Assembly: GCA_000434395.1 (NCBI GenBank)
Contig: FR878801.1
Location: 1 to 48,876 of the forward strand
Length of the DNA stretch: 48,876 bases
DNA from: Clostridium sp. CAG:568
Lineage (GTDB): Bacteria > Bacillota_I > Bacilli_A > RFN20 > CAG-288
Reading direction: 5' to 3'
The stretch's first letter is position 1; each line of letters starts with the position of its first letter. This document shows positions 17,305 through 25,297 of the stretch, one piece after another. The position numbers and the translations under genes are program-made. Under the pieces are notes generated by a model. It had not been told where the DNA came from, made no database searches, and was given only the letters and a program-made list of their open reading frames with translations.

Positions 17305-18438
17305 CTAAAAAGAAAAGGCTGTCTTTTCAGGCTCGATAGAAGTGATATTGTTCAATATTAAATTAGCATCGAGAATTCTTGATTTAACTTCTCTATATTT
17401 TCCGTTTACAGAAAATCCCATCTTGAATATTTTTTGTTCTGTAATAAAACTTATAACTTTATTTTTTAATTCCAAGGAGTATTGCATTAAATCCAACATC
17501 GATACTCCTACTTTTTGACCTTCTACTTCAAAAACATAGCAAATGTTTTTTAACATGGTAGTAGGATTGAAAGGACCATCATCAATATATTTAAATCTAA
17601 AAGAAGTAGAATATTCGTATTCACCAGTTTCAGGGTTCTTTTTTCCTCTCCAGCCTATTTTTTTAACACCATTGTTCGTATTCTTTATCGAATATTTTGT
17701 ATAAGCCTCACTATCAGATTCTTTCTTACCTAATTTATTTCTAACTATTAAATGCATATTTTCGTTTAAGATGGGGTTCTGGTAGTAGGTGCAAAGAGTT
17801 TGGTAGTCATAAGAATAAAATTGATTTCTTACCTCTTTATCTACTTCAATAGAACCTCCAGTTGTTTCTACTAATACGCTTGCTGTTTTTATATCTTGAC
17901 CCACTGTAGTAATGGATGGATATGAATAAGTGATTGTTAATTTTTCAACAAAGTCTAAAGTGATTGAAGCATTTATTTTCTCGTCGCTTTCTGCATATAA
18001 AGTGATTGTGATTTGTTTTAAGAAAGGTTTGTTGCATCCGATTTTTATACTTCCTACTTCATGATTGATAGTTAGAATACTTGAATCAGGAACTTCGCTT
18101 TGCCCTGTGTAGTTTATCTTATATAGAACTCTATCAGTAACATCTTCGCCAAATTTATAATTCACAATTTCTTCCCCATATCTATAAAGAGAATCGTTTG
18201 CTGCTTTCTTCTGGATTCCAATGATACTTATTCCATTCTCTTCTTTGATTGACGAATCCATCGGAGAGTCATCTTCATTATCTTTTTTTGAAACATTATT
18301 GCTAATCCAATGATACTGGTTTTCAGTGACACCTACAACAGTTCCGATTAACGTGAAGCCTAGAACACCTGCTAGAATTCCTTTTGCAAGCTTGCTTTTA
18401 AACAATCCTTTTTTCTTCTCATCTTTTTCTCTTTTCAT
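17305..18438 (-). CDS. Membrane-anchored extracellular protein, unrecognised
   Basis: I do not recognise this 377-residue protein. A lysine-rich cytoplasmic start (about 16 residues) precedes one hydrophobic segment, LAKGILAGVLGFTLIGTVVGV, with no evident cleavage site, so it is probably a single-pass protein with its bulk outside. The exterior is rich in beta-strand-like stretches with T, S, N and Y; segments such as ITYSYPSITTVGQDIKTASV and GSIKIGCNKPFLKQITITLY suggest Ig-like folds. It has a GAAAGGA ribosome site and stands alone between the phosphatase gene and the rplK promoter region. No cell-wall sorting signal is seen. Confidence 0.6.
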   Translation of the reverse strand: MKREKDEKKKGLFKSKLAKGILAGVLGFTLIGTVVGVTENQYHWISNNVSKKDNEDDSPMDSSIKEENGISIIGIQKKAANDSLYRYGEEIVNYKFGEDVTDRVLYKINYTGQSEVPDSSILTINHEVGSIKIGCNKPFLKQITITLYAESDEKINASITLDFVEKLTITYSYPSITTVGQDIKTASVLVETTGGSIEVDKEVRNQFYSYDYQTLCTYYQNPILNENMHLIVRNKLGKKESDSEAYTKYSIKNTNNGVKKIGWRGKKNPETGEYEYSTSFRFKYIDDGPFNPTTMLKNICYVFEVEGQKVGVSMLDLMQYSLELKNKVISFITEQKIFKMGFSVNGKYREVKSRILDANLILNNITSIEPEKTAFSF

Positions 18439-18602
18439 GTTTTAAATCCTTTCTATAGATTTATTAGTGATGCTTACTCATCCCTAATCAAACAATATGT
18501 GCTGGTAAAGAAAGAATATGATCAAAATTTTTAATTTCTAACTGATTTCTTTGCTGTTGCTTATATTTCCTAACCTATTTATATAATTACAAAGAAAAAA
18601 GC

Positions 18603-18631
18603 TTGACTATTGAAACTGAAGAGCGTATGAT
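18603..18631 (+). promoter_or_regulatory. Promoter of the rplKA ribosomal operon
   Basis: TTGACT (18603-18608) and TATGAT (18626-18631) have 17-base spacing and lead to a 5' leader of about 100 bases. Confidence 0.85.
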
Positions 18632-18685
18632 TCTTTTTGCTTAGCGGCTTTTTGCACGCTTTTTGTGACTAAAAGCTGATTAAGC

Positions 18686-18739
18686 ACGTGGGAGACATGA
18701 GTCGAACCACGTCACGGAAATTGGAGGAAAACTACCGTG
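18686..18739 (+). promoter_or_regulatory. rplK leader with hairpins, candidate L1 autoregulation site
   Basis: A hairpin ACGTGG/CCACGT (18686-18691 with 18707-18712) encloses GAGACATGAGTCGAA. Immediately after, CACGG (18713-18717) can pair with CCGTG (18735-18739), which covers the GTG start codon and leaves the ribosome site GGAGGAAA in the loop. L1 represses its own operon by binding the L11 leader in other bacteria; the link here is inference. Confidence 0.4.
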
Positions 18740-19153
18740 GCAAAGAAAATTATGCGTGCTATGACTATCACAGTCATGGCTGGACAGGCTAGCCCTGCCA
18801 AACTCGGTCAGAAATTAGGACCTTTCGGAATCGGTGCTAAGTTCTGCCAAAAGTTCAACGCTGACACCGCTGAACGCAAGGGAGAATTAGTCCCTTGCAT
18901 CCTCACCATTTATGAGGATCGTACTTTTGATTGTGCTTATAAGACACAACCTGTCACATTCCTTTTGAAGCAAGCTACTAAGCTTGAGAAGGGTGCTGCT
19001 ACTCACAAGACTGCAGTTGCTCACATCTCTTATGCTGAAATCGAAAGAATTGCTAAGTACAAACTTCCTGACCTCAATGTCAAGGATGAGCAAGCTGCCA
19101 TCAACTGTGTTCTTGGTACTGCCAAATCCATGGGCATTGCTGTCGACAAGTAA
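18737..19153 (+). CDS. rplK: 50S ribosomal protein L11, divergent N-terminal domain
   Basis: L11 forms the GTPase-associated stalk base with 23S rRNA and is the thiostrepton target region. The C-terminal rRNA-binding domain is clear (KTQPVTFLLKQAT, IERIAKYKLPDLNVKDEQAA, GTAKSMGIAVD). The N-terminal domain departs from the family: where nearly all bacteria have a PAPPVGPALGQAGVN-type loop, this protein has SPAKLGQKLGPFGIGAKFCQKFN, so the two adjacent prolines are lost and about two residues are missing. The GTG start (18737) is preceded by GGAGGAAA. It is first in the rplK-rplA pair with its own promoter. Length 138 is close to normal. Confidence 0.93.
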   Translation: MAKKIMRAMTITVMAGQASPAKLGQKLGPFGIGAKFCQKFNADTAERKGELVPCILTIYEDRTFDCAYKTQPVTFLLKQATKLEKGAATHKTAVAHISYAEIERIAKYKLPDLNVKDEQAAINCVLGTAKSMGIAVDK

Positions 19154-19167
19154 AGGAGATCACTAAA

Positions 19168-19857
19168 ATGGCAAAAAGAGGAAAGAAGTATAACGAAGTC
19201 GCTAAGCTCATCGACAGAACTAAGAAGTATTCTGTTGCTGAAGCTGTGGCTTTAGTTAAGAAAACAGCTATCGCCAAGTTCGATAGCACTATCGATGTAA
19301 GCTTCAAGCTTCACCTCGATACAAAACAACCTGATCAACAGCTCCGTGGAACTATTGTTTTGCCTAATGGAAATGGTAAGACCAAGAAAATCTTGGCTTT
19401 GACCAACACTCAACAGGCTCAGGCTAAGGCAGCTGGTGCTGACTTTGTCGGTGCAGCTGATATGATTGAGAAGATTCAAAAAGAGAATTGGTTTGGTTAC
19501 GATATCATCGTTGCCACTCCCGACATGATGGGTCAAATTGGACGTCTTGGACGTATCCTCGGACCTAAAGGATTGATGCCTAACCCTAAGACTGGAACAG
19601 TCACCATGAACATTGGTTCAGCTATCACTGAAATCAAGAATGGTAAGGTTGCTTATCGTACTGATAAGGATGGTAATATTCAACTCACCTTCGGTAAGGC
19701 TAGCTTCACCGAAGAGAAACTTGCTGAAAATCTTCGTGTCGTCATCAATCTCGTTCTCTCAATCCGTCCTTCTTCCGTGAAGGGTGTCTATGTGCAGGGC
19801 TGTGCTATCAGCTCCACTATGGGTCCTTCCGTAAGTGTGGACGTCAACGCTCTCTAA
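19168..19857 (+). CDS. rplA: 50S ribosomal protein L1
   Basis: L1 builds the mobile stalk near the ribosomal exit site and represses translation of its own operon in many bacteria. The protein starts MAKRGKKYNEVAKLIDRTKKYSVAEAVALVKK and contains GRLGRILGPKGLMPNPKTGTV, the family signature. Length is 229. AAAGGAG precedes the ATG, 14 bases after rplK. A structured leader separates it from rplJ. Confidence 0.97.
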   Translation: MAKRGKKYNEVAKLIDRTKKYSVAEAVALVKKTAIAKFDSTIDVSFKLHLDTKQPDQQLRGTIVLPNGNGKTKKILALTNTQQAQAKAAGADFVGAADMIEKIQKENWFGYDIIVATPDMMGQIGRLGRILGPKGLMPNPKTGTVTMNIGSAITEIKNGKVAYRTDKDGNIQLTFGKASFTEEKLAENLRVVINLVLSIRPSSVKGVYVQGCAISSTMGPSVSVDVNAL

Positions 19858-19869
19858 TCTGAGCGTTCC

Positions 19870-20010
19870 AACTCTAAATCGGGCATTACAGCATACCGAA
19901 GACAGCGACGGCGAGAAAGCTTAATAATGTCGCCTAGGTCATGCACCTAAATTGATAAAAAAGTATGTTGATTGCCATATATTGTCGATACGATTCGATA
20001 CGTGGATTCA
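19870..20010 (+). ncRNA. Ribosomal L10 leader upstream of rplJ
   Basis: The 167-base gap before rplJ holds the position and look of the Bacillota L10 leader, where the L10-(L12)4 complex binds its own mRNA. Visible pieces are a CCGAAGACAGCG segment, GGCGA pairing with TCGCC across 15 bases, and TAGGT/ACCTA around CATGC. A covariance search was not possible. Confidence 0.6.
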
Positions 20011-20024
20011 GGAGGTCATGAAAA

Positions 20025-20570
20025 GTGAATCCTAACACACTTAAAGCTAAGCAAGCTGAGGTCGAGGAATTAAAGACCCGTCTTGCAACCGCCAAATGCA
20101 CGATCATCCTATCCTATGACGGAATCAATGTTACTAACTTTAACTCTTTGAGAATCAAGCTCAGAGAGTGCAAAGTTGATGACAAGCCTGTCAAGGCCGG
20201 TGTCGAAGTCCGCAAGAATACTCTTGTAAGAAGAGCTCTTGAGGCTGAGAACGATACTGAGCTTGAGAAGCTCTTGACTGGTTCCAACGCTTTGATCACT
20301 TGTGATGATCCTTTAGCTGCTCTTTCTGTCGTGACTGAGTTTGCTAGCAAGAACAAGAAGAACACAAAGATCAAGGGTGGACTTGTCGAGCATGTATTCC
20401 TTAATGAGGAAAAGATGGCAGAACTTGGCAAAGTCGGAAGCAGAAATGGATTATATTCACAATTGCTTTCCGTCCTCGAAGCCGGTATGCGTAATCTTGC
20501 TTTGGACATCAAGTCTATTGCCGAGAAGAAGCAGGGTGAAGCTGGAGAAGCTGCAACCCCTGCTGCCTAG
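20025..20570 (+). CDS. rplJ: 50S ribosomal protein L10
   Basis: L10 anchors the L7/L12 dimers of the ribosomal stalk. The product reads MNPNTLKAKQAEVEELKTRL, then VRKNTLVRRALEAEND, with a C-terminal helix (LYSQLLSVLEAGMRNLALDIKSIAEKK) that binds L12 dimers. The start is a GTG with AGGAGGT 8 bases upstream; an ATG at 20018 opens only a five-codon frame. Length 181. It is followed 35 bases later by rplL. Confidence 0.95.
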   Translation: MNPNTLKAKQAEVEELKTRLATAKCTIILSYDGINVTNFNSLRIKLRECKVDDKPVKAGVEVRKNTLVRRALEAENDTELEKLLTGSNALITCDDPLAALSVVTEFASKNKKNTKIKGGLVEHVFLNEEKMAELGKVGSRNGLYSQLLSVLEAGMRNLALDIKSIAEKKQGEAGEAATPAA

Positions 20571-20605
20571 TCGAGTCGAAAGCCATAGGAGGGTAATTAA
20601 TTATT

Positions 20606-20974
20606 ATGGCACTTTCTAAGGATGACATTATCAATGCTCTTGAGAGCATGACCGTTGTCGAGCTCTTCGACTTGGTCAAGGCTATTGAGGAGAAGTTCGG
20701 CGTCAAGGCTGCTGCCGCTGTCGCTGCTGCTCCTGCTGCTGGTGCTGCTGCCGCTGAAGGTCCTTCAACCGTCAACGTCACCGTCACTGCTATCGCTGGT
20801 TCTAAGGTCGCCGTCATCAAGGCTGTCCAAGGAATCACTGGAAAATCTTTGATGGACTCCAAGAAGCTCATCGATACACTTCCTGCAGTTATCAAGGAAA
20901 AGGTTCCTACTGCTGAAGCTGAAGAAATCAAGAAGACTCTTGAAGCTGCATCTGCAACTGTTGAACTCAAGTAG
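20606..20974 (+). CDS. rplL: 50S ribosomal protein L7/L12
   Basis: This stalk protein recruits translation GTPases. The N-terminal dimerisation domain (MALSKDDIINALESMTVVELFDLVKAIEEKFGV) is joined by an alanine-rich hinge to the C-terminal domain with KVAVIKAVQGITGKSLMDSKKLID. The usual EKTEFDV stretch at the start of the C-terminal domain is replaced by STVNVTVTAIAGS, a lineage difference. The length of 122 is typical. AGGAGGG is upstream. The long antisense frame here reflects codon bias, not a gene. Confidence 0.95.
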   Translation: MALSKDDIINALESMTVVELFDLVKAIEEKFGVKAAAAVAAAPAAGAAAAEGPSTVNVTVTAIAGSKVAVIKAVQGITGKSLMDSKKLIDTLPAVIKEKVPTAEAEEIKKTLEAASATVELK

Positions 20975-21014
20975 TCCTTCTCTTTCGTTAATTCCACTAA
21001 AGTATTAGTCTCCG

Positions 21015-21039
21015 CCCATTCCTTTTTATAGGGAATGGG
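21015..21039 (+). other. Hairpin between rplL and rpoB
   Basis: CCCATTCC and GGAATGGG form an 8-bp stem with a 9-base loop, without a T tract afterwards. A partial attenuator or an RNA processing site in the rplL-rpoB spacer is plausible; both are known at this place in other bacteria. Confidence 0.5.
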
Positions 21040-21142
21040 TGTTGTGATGTAAAGGGGACAAGTCGGTTTAAGGGGTGTGTAGCGCATGGCACAACCCTTC
21101 TATCGACAACCGCACGAACTAAATTGATAGAGAGGACCAAAA

Positions 21143-24100
21143 ATGGCTGAAAATTACAGTGAAAAAGATGAATTAAATCAATCCACTTCTGTCGAAGACA
21201 TAATTGGAAATTATCCCCGCTTGAATAATGATCGTATTAATTTCTCGAAGGTTTCGGGTGCTTTGGAGTTACCTAATCTTTGTGAAATTCAATTGAATTC
21301 TTTCAAGTGGTTTATGGATAAGGGAGTTAGAGAAGTTTTGGAAGACTTCTTCCCTATTGGATCTGTTGATCCTAAGTTGAAGCAAGAAGACAATAGTAGC
21401 GATAAGAAAGAAATCAAGCTCGATATCGATCGTACTAAAGTCGATCCTGTTCACTGGGAAGGCGTAAATGTCGAAAATGCATTTACTGCCAAGGAAAAGA
21501 ATCAAACCTACTCTCGTAAATTGAGTGTAGATATGGTTATAGAGTATCCTTCTGGTGAGAAGATTCAAGAACCAGTATTCTTTGGTGATTATCCGATGAT
21601 GACCGATTCTGGAACATTCATCGTCAATGGATCTGAGCGTTGTATTGTTTCTCAAATCGTACGTTCACCTGGTGCTTATCTTTCTAAGGAAAGAGATAAG
21701 TCCGGCCGCTTTATGTATGGTGGAGATATCATCCCTCAACGCGGAACTTGGATTGAGTTCCTTTCTGATGCAAAGGATACTTTGAGTGTTCGTATCGATA
21801 AGCAAAGAAAAGTTTCATCTCTCACATTGATGTGTGCTTTGGGACTTTCCGATAACCAAACTATTTTGGATTTATTCGGAAACGGAAACACTTTGCTCGA
21901 CAACACTATTCGTAAGAATAAGATGGAAAGAACTGCTGAAGATGATTGTGAAACTACTGCTTGTAGAACAATTTACTCTAAGCTTAGACCTGGTGAGCCT
22001 AACCCTGCAGCTGCTTCTATTACATTAATCAAGAATCACTTCTTCGACAAGAAACACTATGATCTCGGTAGAGCTGGTCGTTTCAAGTTGACAAAGAAGT
22101 TAGGTATCTATAATCGTTTGGTCGGAAAGACCCTGGCTGAAGATTTGGTCGATAGAGATGGTGTCGTTGAATTCTTCGCTGGACACACACTTTCTTCTGC
22201 TGATGTCTTGAAACTTGAGAATGAGAAGTTCTTCGAAAAGAAGATTGTCACCGATAATGATGGTGTCGTCAGCTATGAAAAAGGTGGAATGACCTTCGAT
22301 GGATCTGATAGCGACAACTTCTTCCATATCTTCCAACAACTTGACAATCACGGATTGATCAATAGAGTTAAAGTCTTCACTGAACTCGGTGAACAAAATG
22401 ACTTTGGAACTGATGCCGATGATGATAAGCGTTACACTTTGACTCTTACCAAAGATGAGGGTGGATTAACTCAAACTGTTAGAAGCAACCCTTCATACAA
22501 ATCTAACAAGAATGAGTTTATCGATTCCAATTTCGAAAGTTCAATGCATGCAGACTTTTCCTGGGATACATTTGAGCTTGAGGGAAAAGATGACAAGTCC
22601 ATCAATGAATTCTTGGCTAACAAGAAGATTGTAACTATCATCGGTACTGATACTCTCTTAAATGAGAACTATGTAACAATCTCTGATATTTTTGCAGTAT
22701 TCTCTTACTTCCTCGATATCATCGATGGAGTCGGATCTGTAGATGATATTGATAATCTTTCTAACCGTCGTGTAAAATGTGTCGGAGAGTTGCTTCAAAA
22801 TTATTTCCGTCAAGGACTCTCTCGTATGGAGAAATCCATTCGTGAGCGTATGGGAAAGAAAGATAACAACAACGAAGGCTCTGATGTTTTGAACAAGCCA
22901 AGCAATGTCTTGAATATCAAGCCTTTGACTTCTGTTATATCTGAATTCTATAACTCATCTCAATTGTCACAATTCATGGATCAGGTCAATCCTTTGGCTG
23001 AGCTTTCTAACAAGCGTCGTCTATCAGCTTTGGGACCTGGTGGTATTTCACGTGATAGAGCTTCCTTTGAGGTTCGTGATATTCACTTCACTCACTACGG
23101 AAGAATTTGTCCTATTGAAACTCCTGAAGGACAAAACGTCGGTTTGATCAACAACTTGGCATGTTATGCTAAGATCGATGATCATGGTTTTATAACTACA
23201 CCTTACCGTAAGGTAGAGCATGGTAAAGTTTTGGAAGATAACAGCAAGACTGTTTATCTCTCAGCTGATCAGGAACAAAATTTGATCATTGCTGAAGCTA
23301 ATACTGAAACTGATGCTGAAGGAAATATTATCGATGAGTATGTCACTGCTCGTCATAATGGTGATACTATTCGTGTCAACAAAGAAGATGTCGATTATAT
23401 CGATGTCTCTCCTAAGCAGATTGTTTCAATCGCTGCCGCTTCTATTCCATTCCTTGAAAATGATGATACCAACCGTGCTCAGTTGGCTTGTAACATGCAA
23501 CGTCAGGCTTTGCCTTTGCTTAGACCTCACGCACCTATTGTCGGAACAGGTATGGAATATAAGATCGCTCACGACTCTGGTGCTGCTGTAATTTCCAAGC
23601 AAGACGGAAAAGTTTTATATGCCGATTCTTTGAAAATCATTATTCAAGATAATGAAGGAATCAATCACGAATATAAGCTTCGTAAGTTTGCTAAGGCTAA
23701 CCAAGCAACTTGTATTAATCAAACTCCTATCGTAAAGATTGGTGATGAGATTAAGGTTGGTCAAATAATTGCTGATGGTCCTGCAATGGACCATGGAGAT
23801 TTGGCTCTCGGTCAAAACGAAACCATAGCCTTCATGACTTGGCACGGATACGACTATGAGGACGCTGTCGTCATGAACGAACAATGCCGTCGTGATGATG
23901 TCTTCACTTCTATTCATATCGATGAATATTCAATCGATCGTAGAAAGACAAAGTTAGGAGATGAGACTTTCACAAGAGATGTACCTAACATTTCTGAAGA
24001 TCTCAAGGCTCATTTGGATGCTAATGGTATTGTCATTCCTGGAACTGTTGTTTCTGAAGATGATATCTTGGTCGGAAAGAGTACTCCTAAAGGTGAACAA

Positions 24101-25282
24101 CAATTGTCGCCTGAAGAAAAGTTACTTCAATCCATTTTCTCGGACAAGCAGAAAGATGGGAAGGACACTTCTTTGAGAGTACCTCACGGTGGAGCTGGTA
24201 TTGTTCAATCTGTAAAGGTCTTCAGCCGTAAAAATGGTGATGAGCTTGCACCTAACGTTCTTGAAACTGTAAAGGTATATATCATCCAAAAGAGAAAGAT
24301 CTCAGAAGGTGATAAGATGTCTGGACGTCATGGTAACAAAGGTGTTATCTCTAAACTCGTACCTCAAGAAGATATGCCTTTCTTGTCCGATGGAACTCCT
24401 GTCGATTTGTGTTTGAACCCTTTGGGTGTTCCTTCACGTATGAACATCGGTCAGATTCTCGAAATTCATTTAGGTGATGCTTGTAGAAGATTAGGACTTA
24501 AGGTTGCTACACCTGTATTCGATGGTGTTTCAAACGAAGAATTATTCAGCCTTATGAAGGATGCTGGTGTTTCCGATGATGGAAAGACAGTCGTCTATGA
24601 TGGACAAACCGGTGAGAGATTCGAAAATAGAATTTCAGTCGGATGTATGTACATGATCAAGCTTGACCATATGGTCGACGATAAAGTTCATGCCCGTGCT
24701 ACTGGACCTTATTCCTTGGTCACTCAACAGCCTTTGGGTGGTAAAGCTCAAAAGGGTGGACAGCGTTTCGGAGAAATGGAAGTCTGGGCTTTGGAAGCTT
24801 ATGGTGCAGCTCACACTTTGCAGGAAATGCTCACCATCAAGTCAGATGATATGGTCGGTAAGGCTCTTACTTATCAATCTATTTGTGAGGATAAGCCTAT
24901 TCCAAGTCCTTCAATGCCTGAGTCTTTCCGTGTTATGTTGAAGGAACTTCAAGGTTTGGCTATCAATGTCATCTTGCTCGACAAGGACAACAAGCCTATT
25001 TCAATGGATGGAATTGCTTCTAGCAACGATAGCGAAATCAAGAAGTATAACCATGAATTACGTAATTTCTCTTATACACCTATGGAGAATGAGGGATTGA
25101 AGAAGAATGCTTCAAATGAAGTTGAGGCTTCCAACACTGGATTGCCTGTTGAGGAAGATGGATTTGAAGAAACTTCTTCGTTTATAACTGAAGAGCAGCA
25201 AAAAGAAGCAGAAGAAGCGTTAGATGACTTGACAGATGATGGCAAGGAAACTGACGATGGTGATTCTTCTAATATGGACTAA
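21143..25282 (+). CDS. rpoB: RNA polymerase subunit beta
   Basis: The beta subunit forms one side of the RNA polymerase cleft. Landmarks are DSGTFIVNGSERCIVSQIVRSPG near 160, the rifampicin region SSQLSQFMDQVNPLAELSNK and RRLSALGPGG near 608-632, THYGRICPIETPEGQNVGL, and SGRHGNKGVISK. At 1379 residues it is longer than in Bacillus (1193); extra length lies in the first lobe and in a C-terminal acidic tail of roughly 70 residues rich in E and D. The residue matching E. coli H526 is asparagine (N623). The ATG follows GAGAGGACC. rpoC starts 15 bases downstream. Confidence 0.98.
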   Translation: MAENYSEKDELNQSTSVEDIIGNYPRLNNDRINFSKVSGALELPNLCEIQLNSFKWFMDKGVREVLEDFFPIGSVDPKLKQEDNSSDKKEIKLDIDRTKVDPVHWEGVNVENAFTAKEKNQTYSRKLSVDMVIEYPSGEKIQEPVFFGDYPMMTDSGTFIVNGSERCIVSQIVRSPGAYLSKERDKSGRFMYGGDIIPQRGTWIEFLSDAKDTLSVRIDKQRKVSSLTLMCALGLSDNQTILDLFGNGNTLLDNTIRKNKMERTAEDDCETTACRTIYSKLRPGEPNPAAASITLIKNHFFDKKHYDLGRAGRFKLTKKLGIYNRLVGKTLAEDLVDRDGVVEFFAGHTLSSADVLKLENEKFFEKKIVTDNDGVVSYEKGGMTFDGSDSDNFFHIFQQLDNHGLINRVKVFTELGEQNDFGTDADDDKRYTLTLTKDEGGLTQTVRSNPSYKSNKNEFIDSNFESSMHADFSWDTFELEGKDDKSINEFLANKKIVTIIGTDTLLNENYVTISDIFAVFSYFLDIIDGVGSVDDIDNLSNRRVKCVGELLQNYFRQGLSRMEKSIRERMGKKDNNNEGSDVLNKPSNVLNIKPLTSVISEFYNSSQLSQFMDQVNPLAELSNKRRLSALGPGGISRDRASFEVRDIHFTHYGRICPIETPEGQNVGLINNLACYAKIDDHGFITTPYRKVEHGKVLEDNSKTVYLSADQEQNLIIAEANTETDAEGNIIDEYVTARHNGDTIRVNKEDVDYIDVSPKQIVSIAAASIPFLENDDTNRAQLACNMQRQALPLLRPHAPIVGTGMEYKIAHDSGAAVISKQDGKVLYADSLKIIIQDNEGINHEYKLRKFAKANQATCINQTPIVKIGDEIKVGQIIADGPAMDHGDLALGQNETIAFMTWHGYDYEDAVVMNEQCRRDDVFTSIHIDEYSIDRRKTKLGDETFTRDVPNISEDLKAHLDANGIVIPGTVVSEDDILVGKSTPKGEQQLSPEEKLLQSIFSDKQKDGKDTSLRVPHGGAGIVQSVKVFSRKNGDELAPNVLETVKVYIIQKRKISEGDKMSGRHGNKGVISKLVPQEDMPFLSDGTPVDLCLNPLGVPSRMNIGQILEIHLGDACRRLGLKVATPVFDGVSNEELFSLMKDAGVSDDGKTVVYDGQTGERFENRISVGCMYMIKLDHMVDDKVHARATGPYSLVTQQPLGGKAQKGGQRFGEMEVWALEAYGAAHTLQEMLTIKSDDMVGKALTYQSICEDKPIPSPSMPESFRVMLKELQGLAINVILLDKDNKPISMDGIASSNDSEIKKYNHELRNFSYTPMENEGLKKNASNEVEASNTGLPVEEDGFEETSSFITEEQQKEAEEALDDLTDDGKETDDGDSSNMD

Positions 25283-25297
25283 AAGGAGGACTAACGA

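Noticed and set aside
20515..21087. 190-codon open frame antisense to rplL
   Set aside because: It mirrors the alanine-rich rplL and rplJ codons, has no ribosome site, and covers three well supported features on the other strand.
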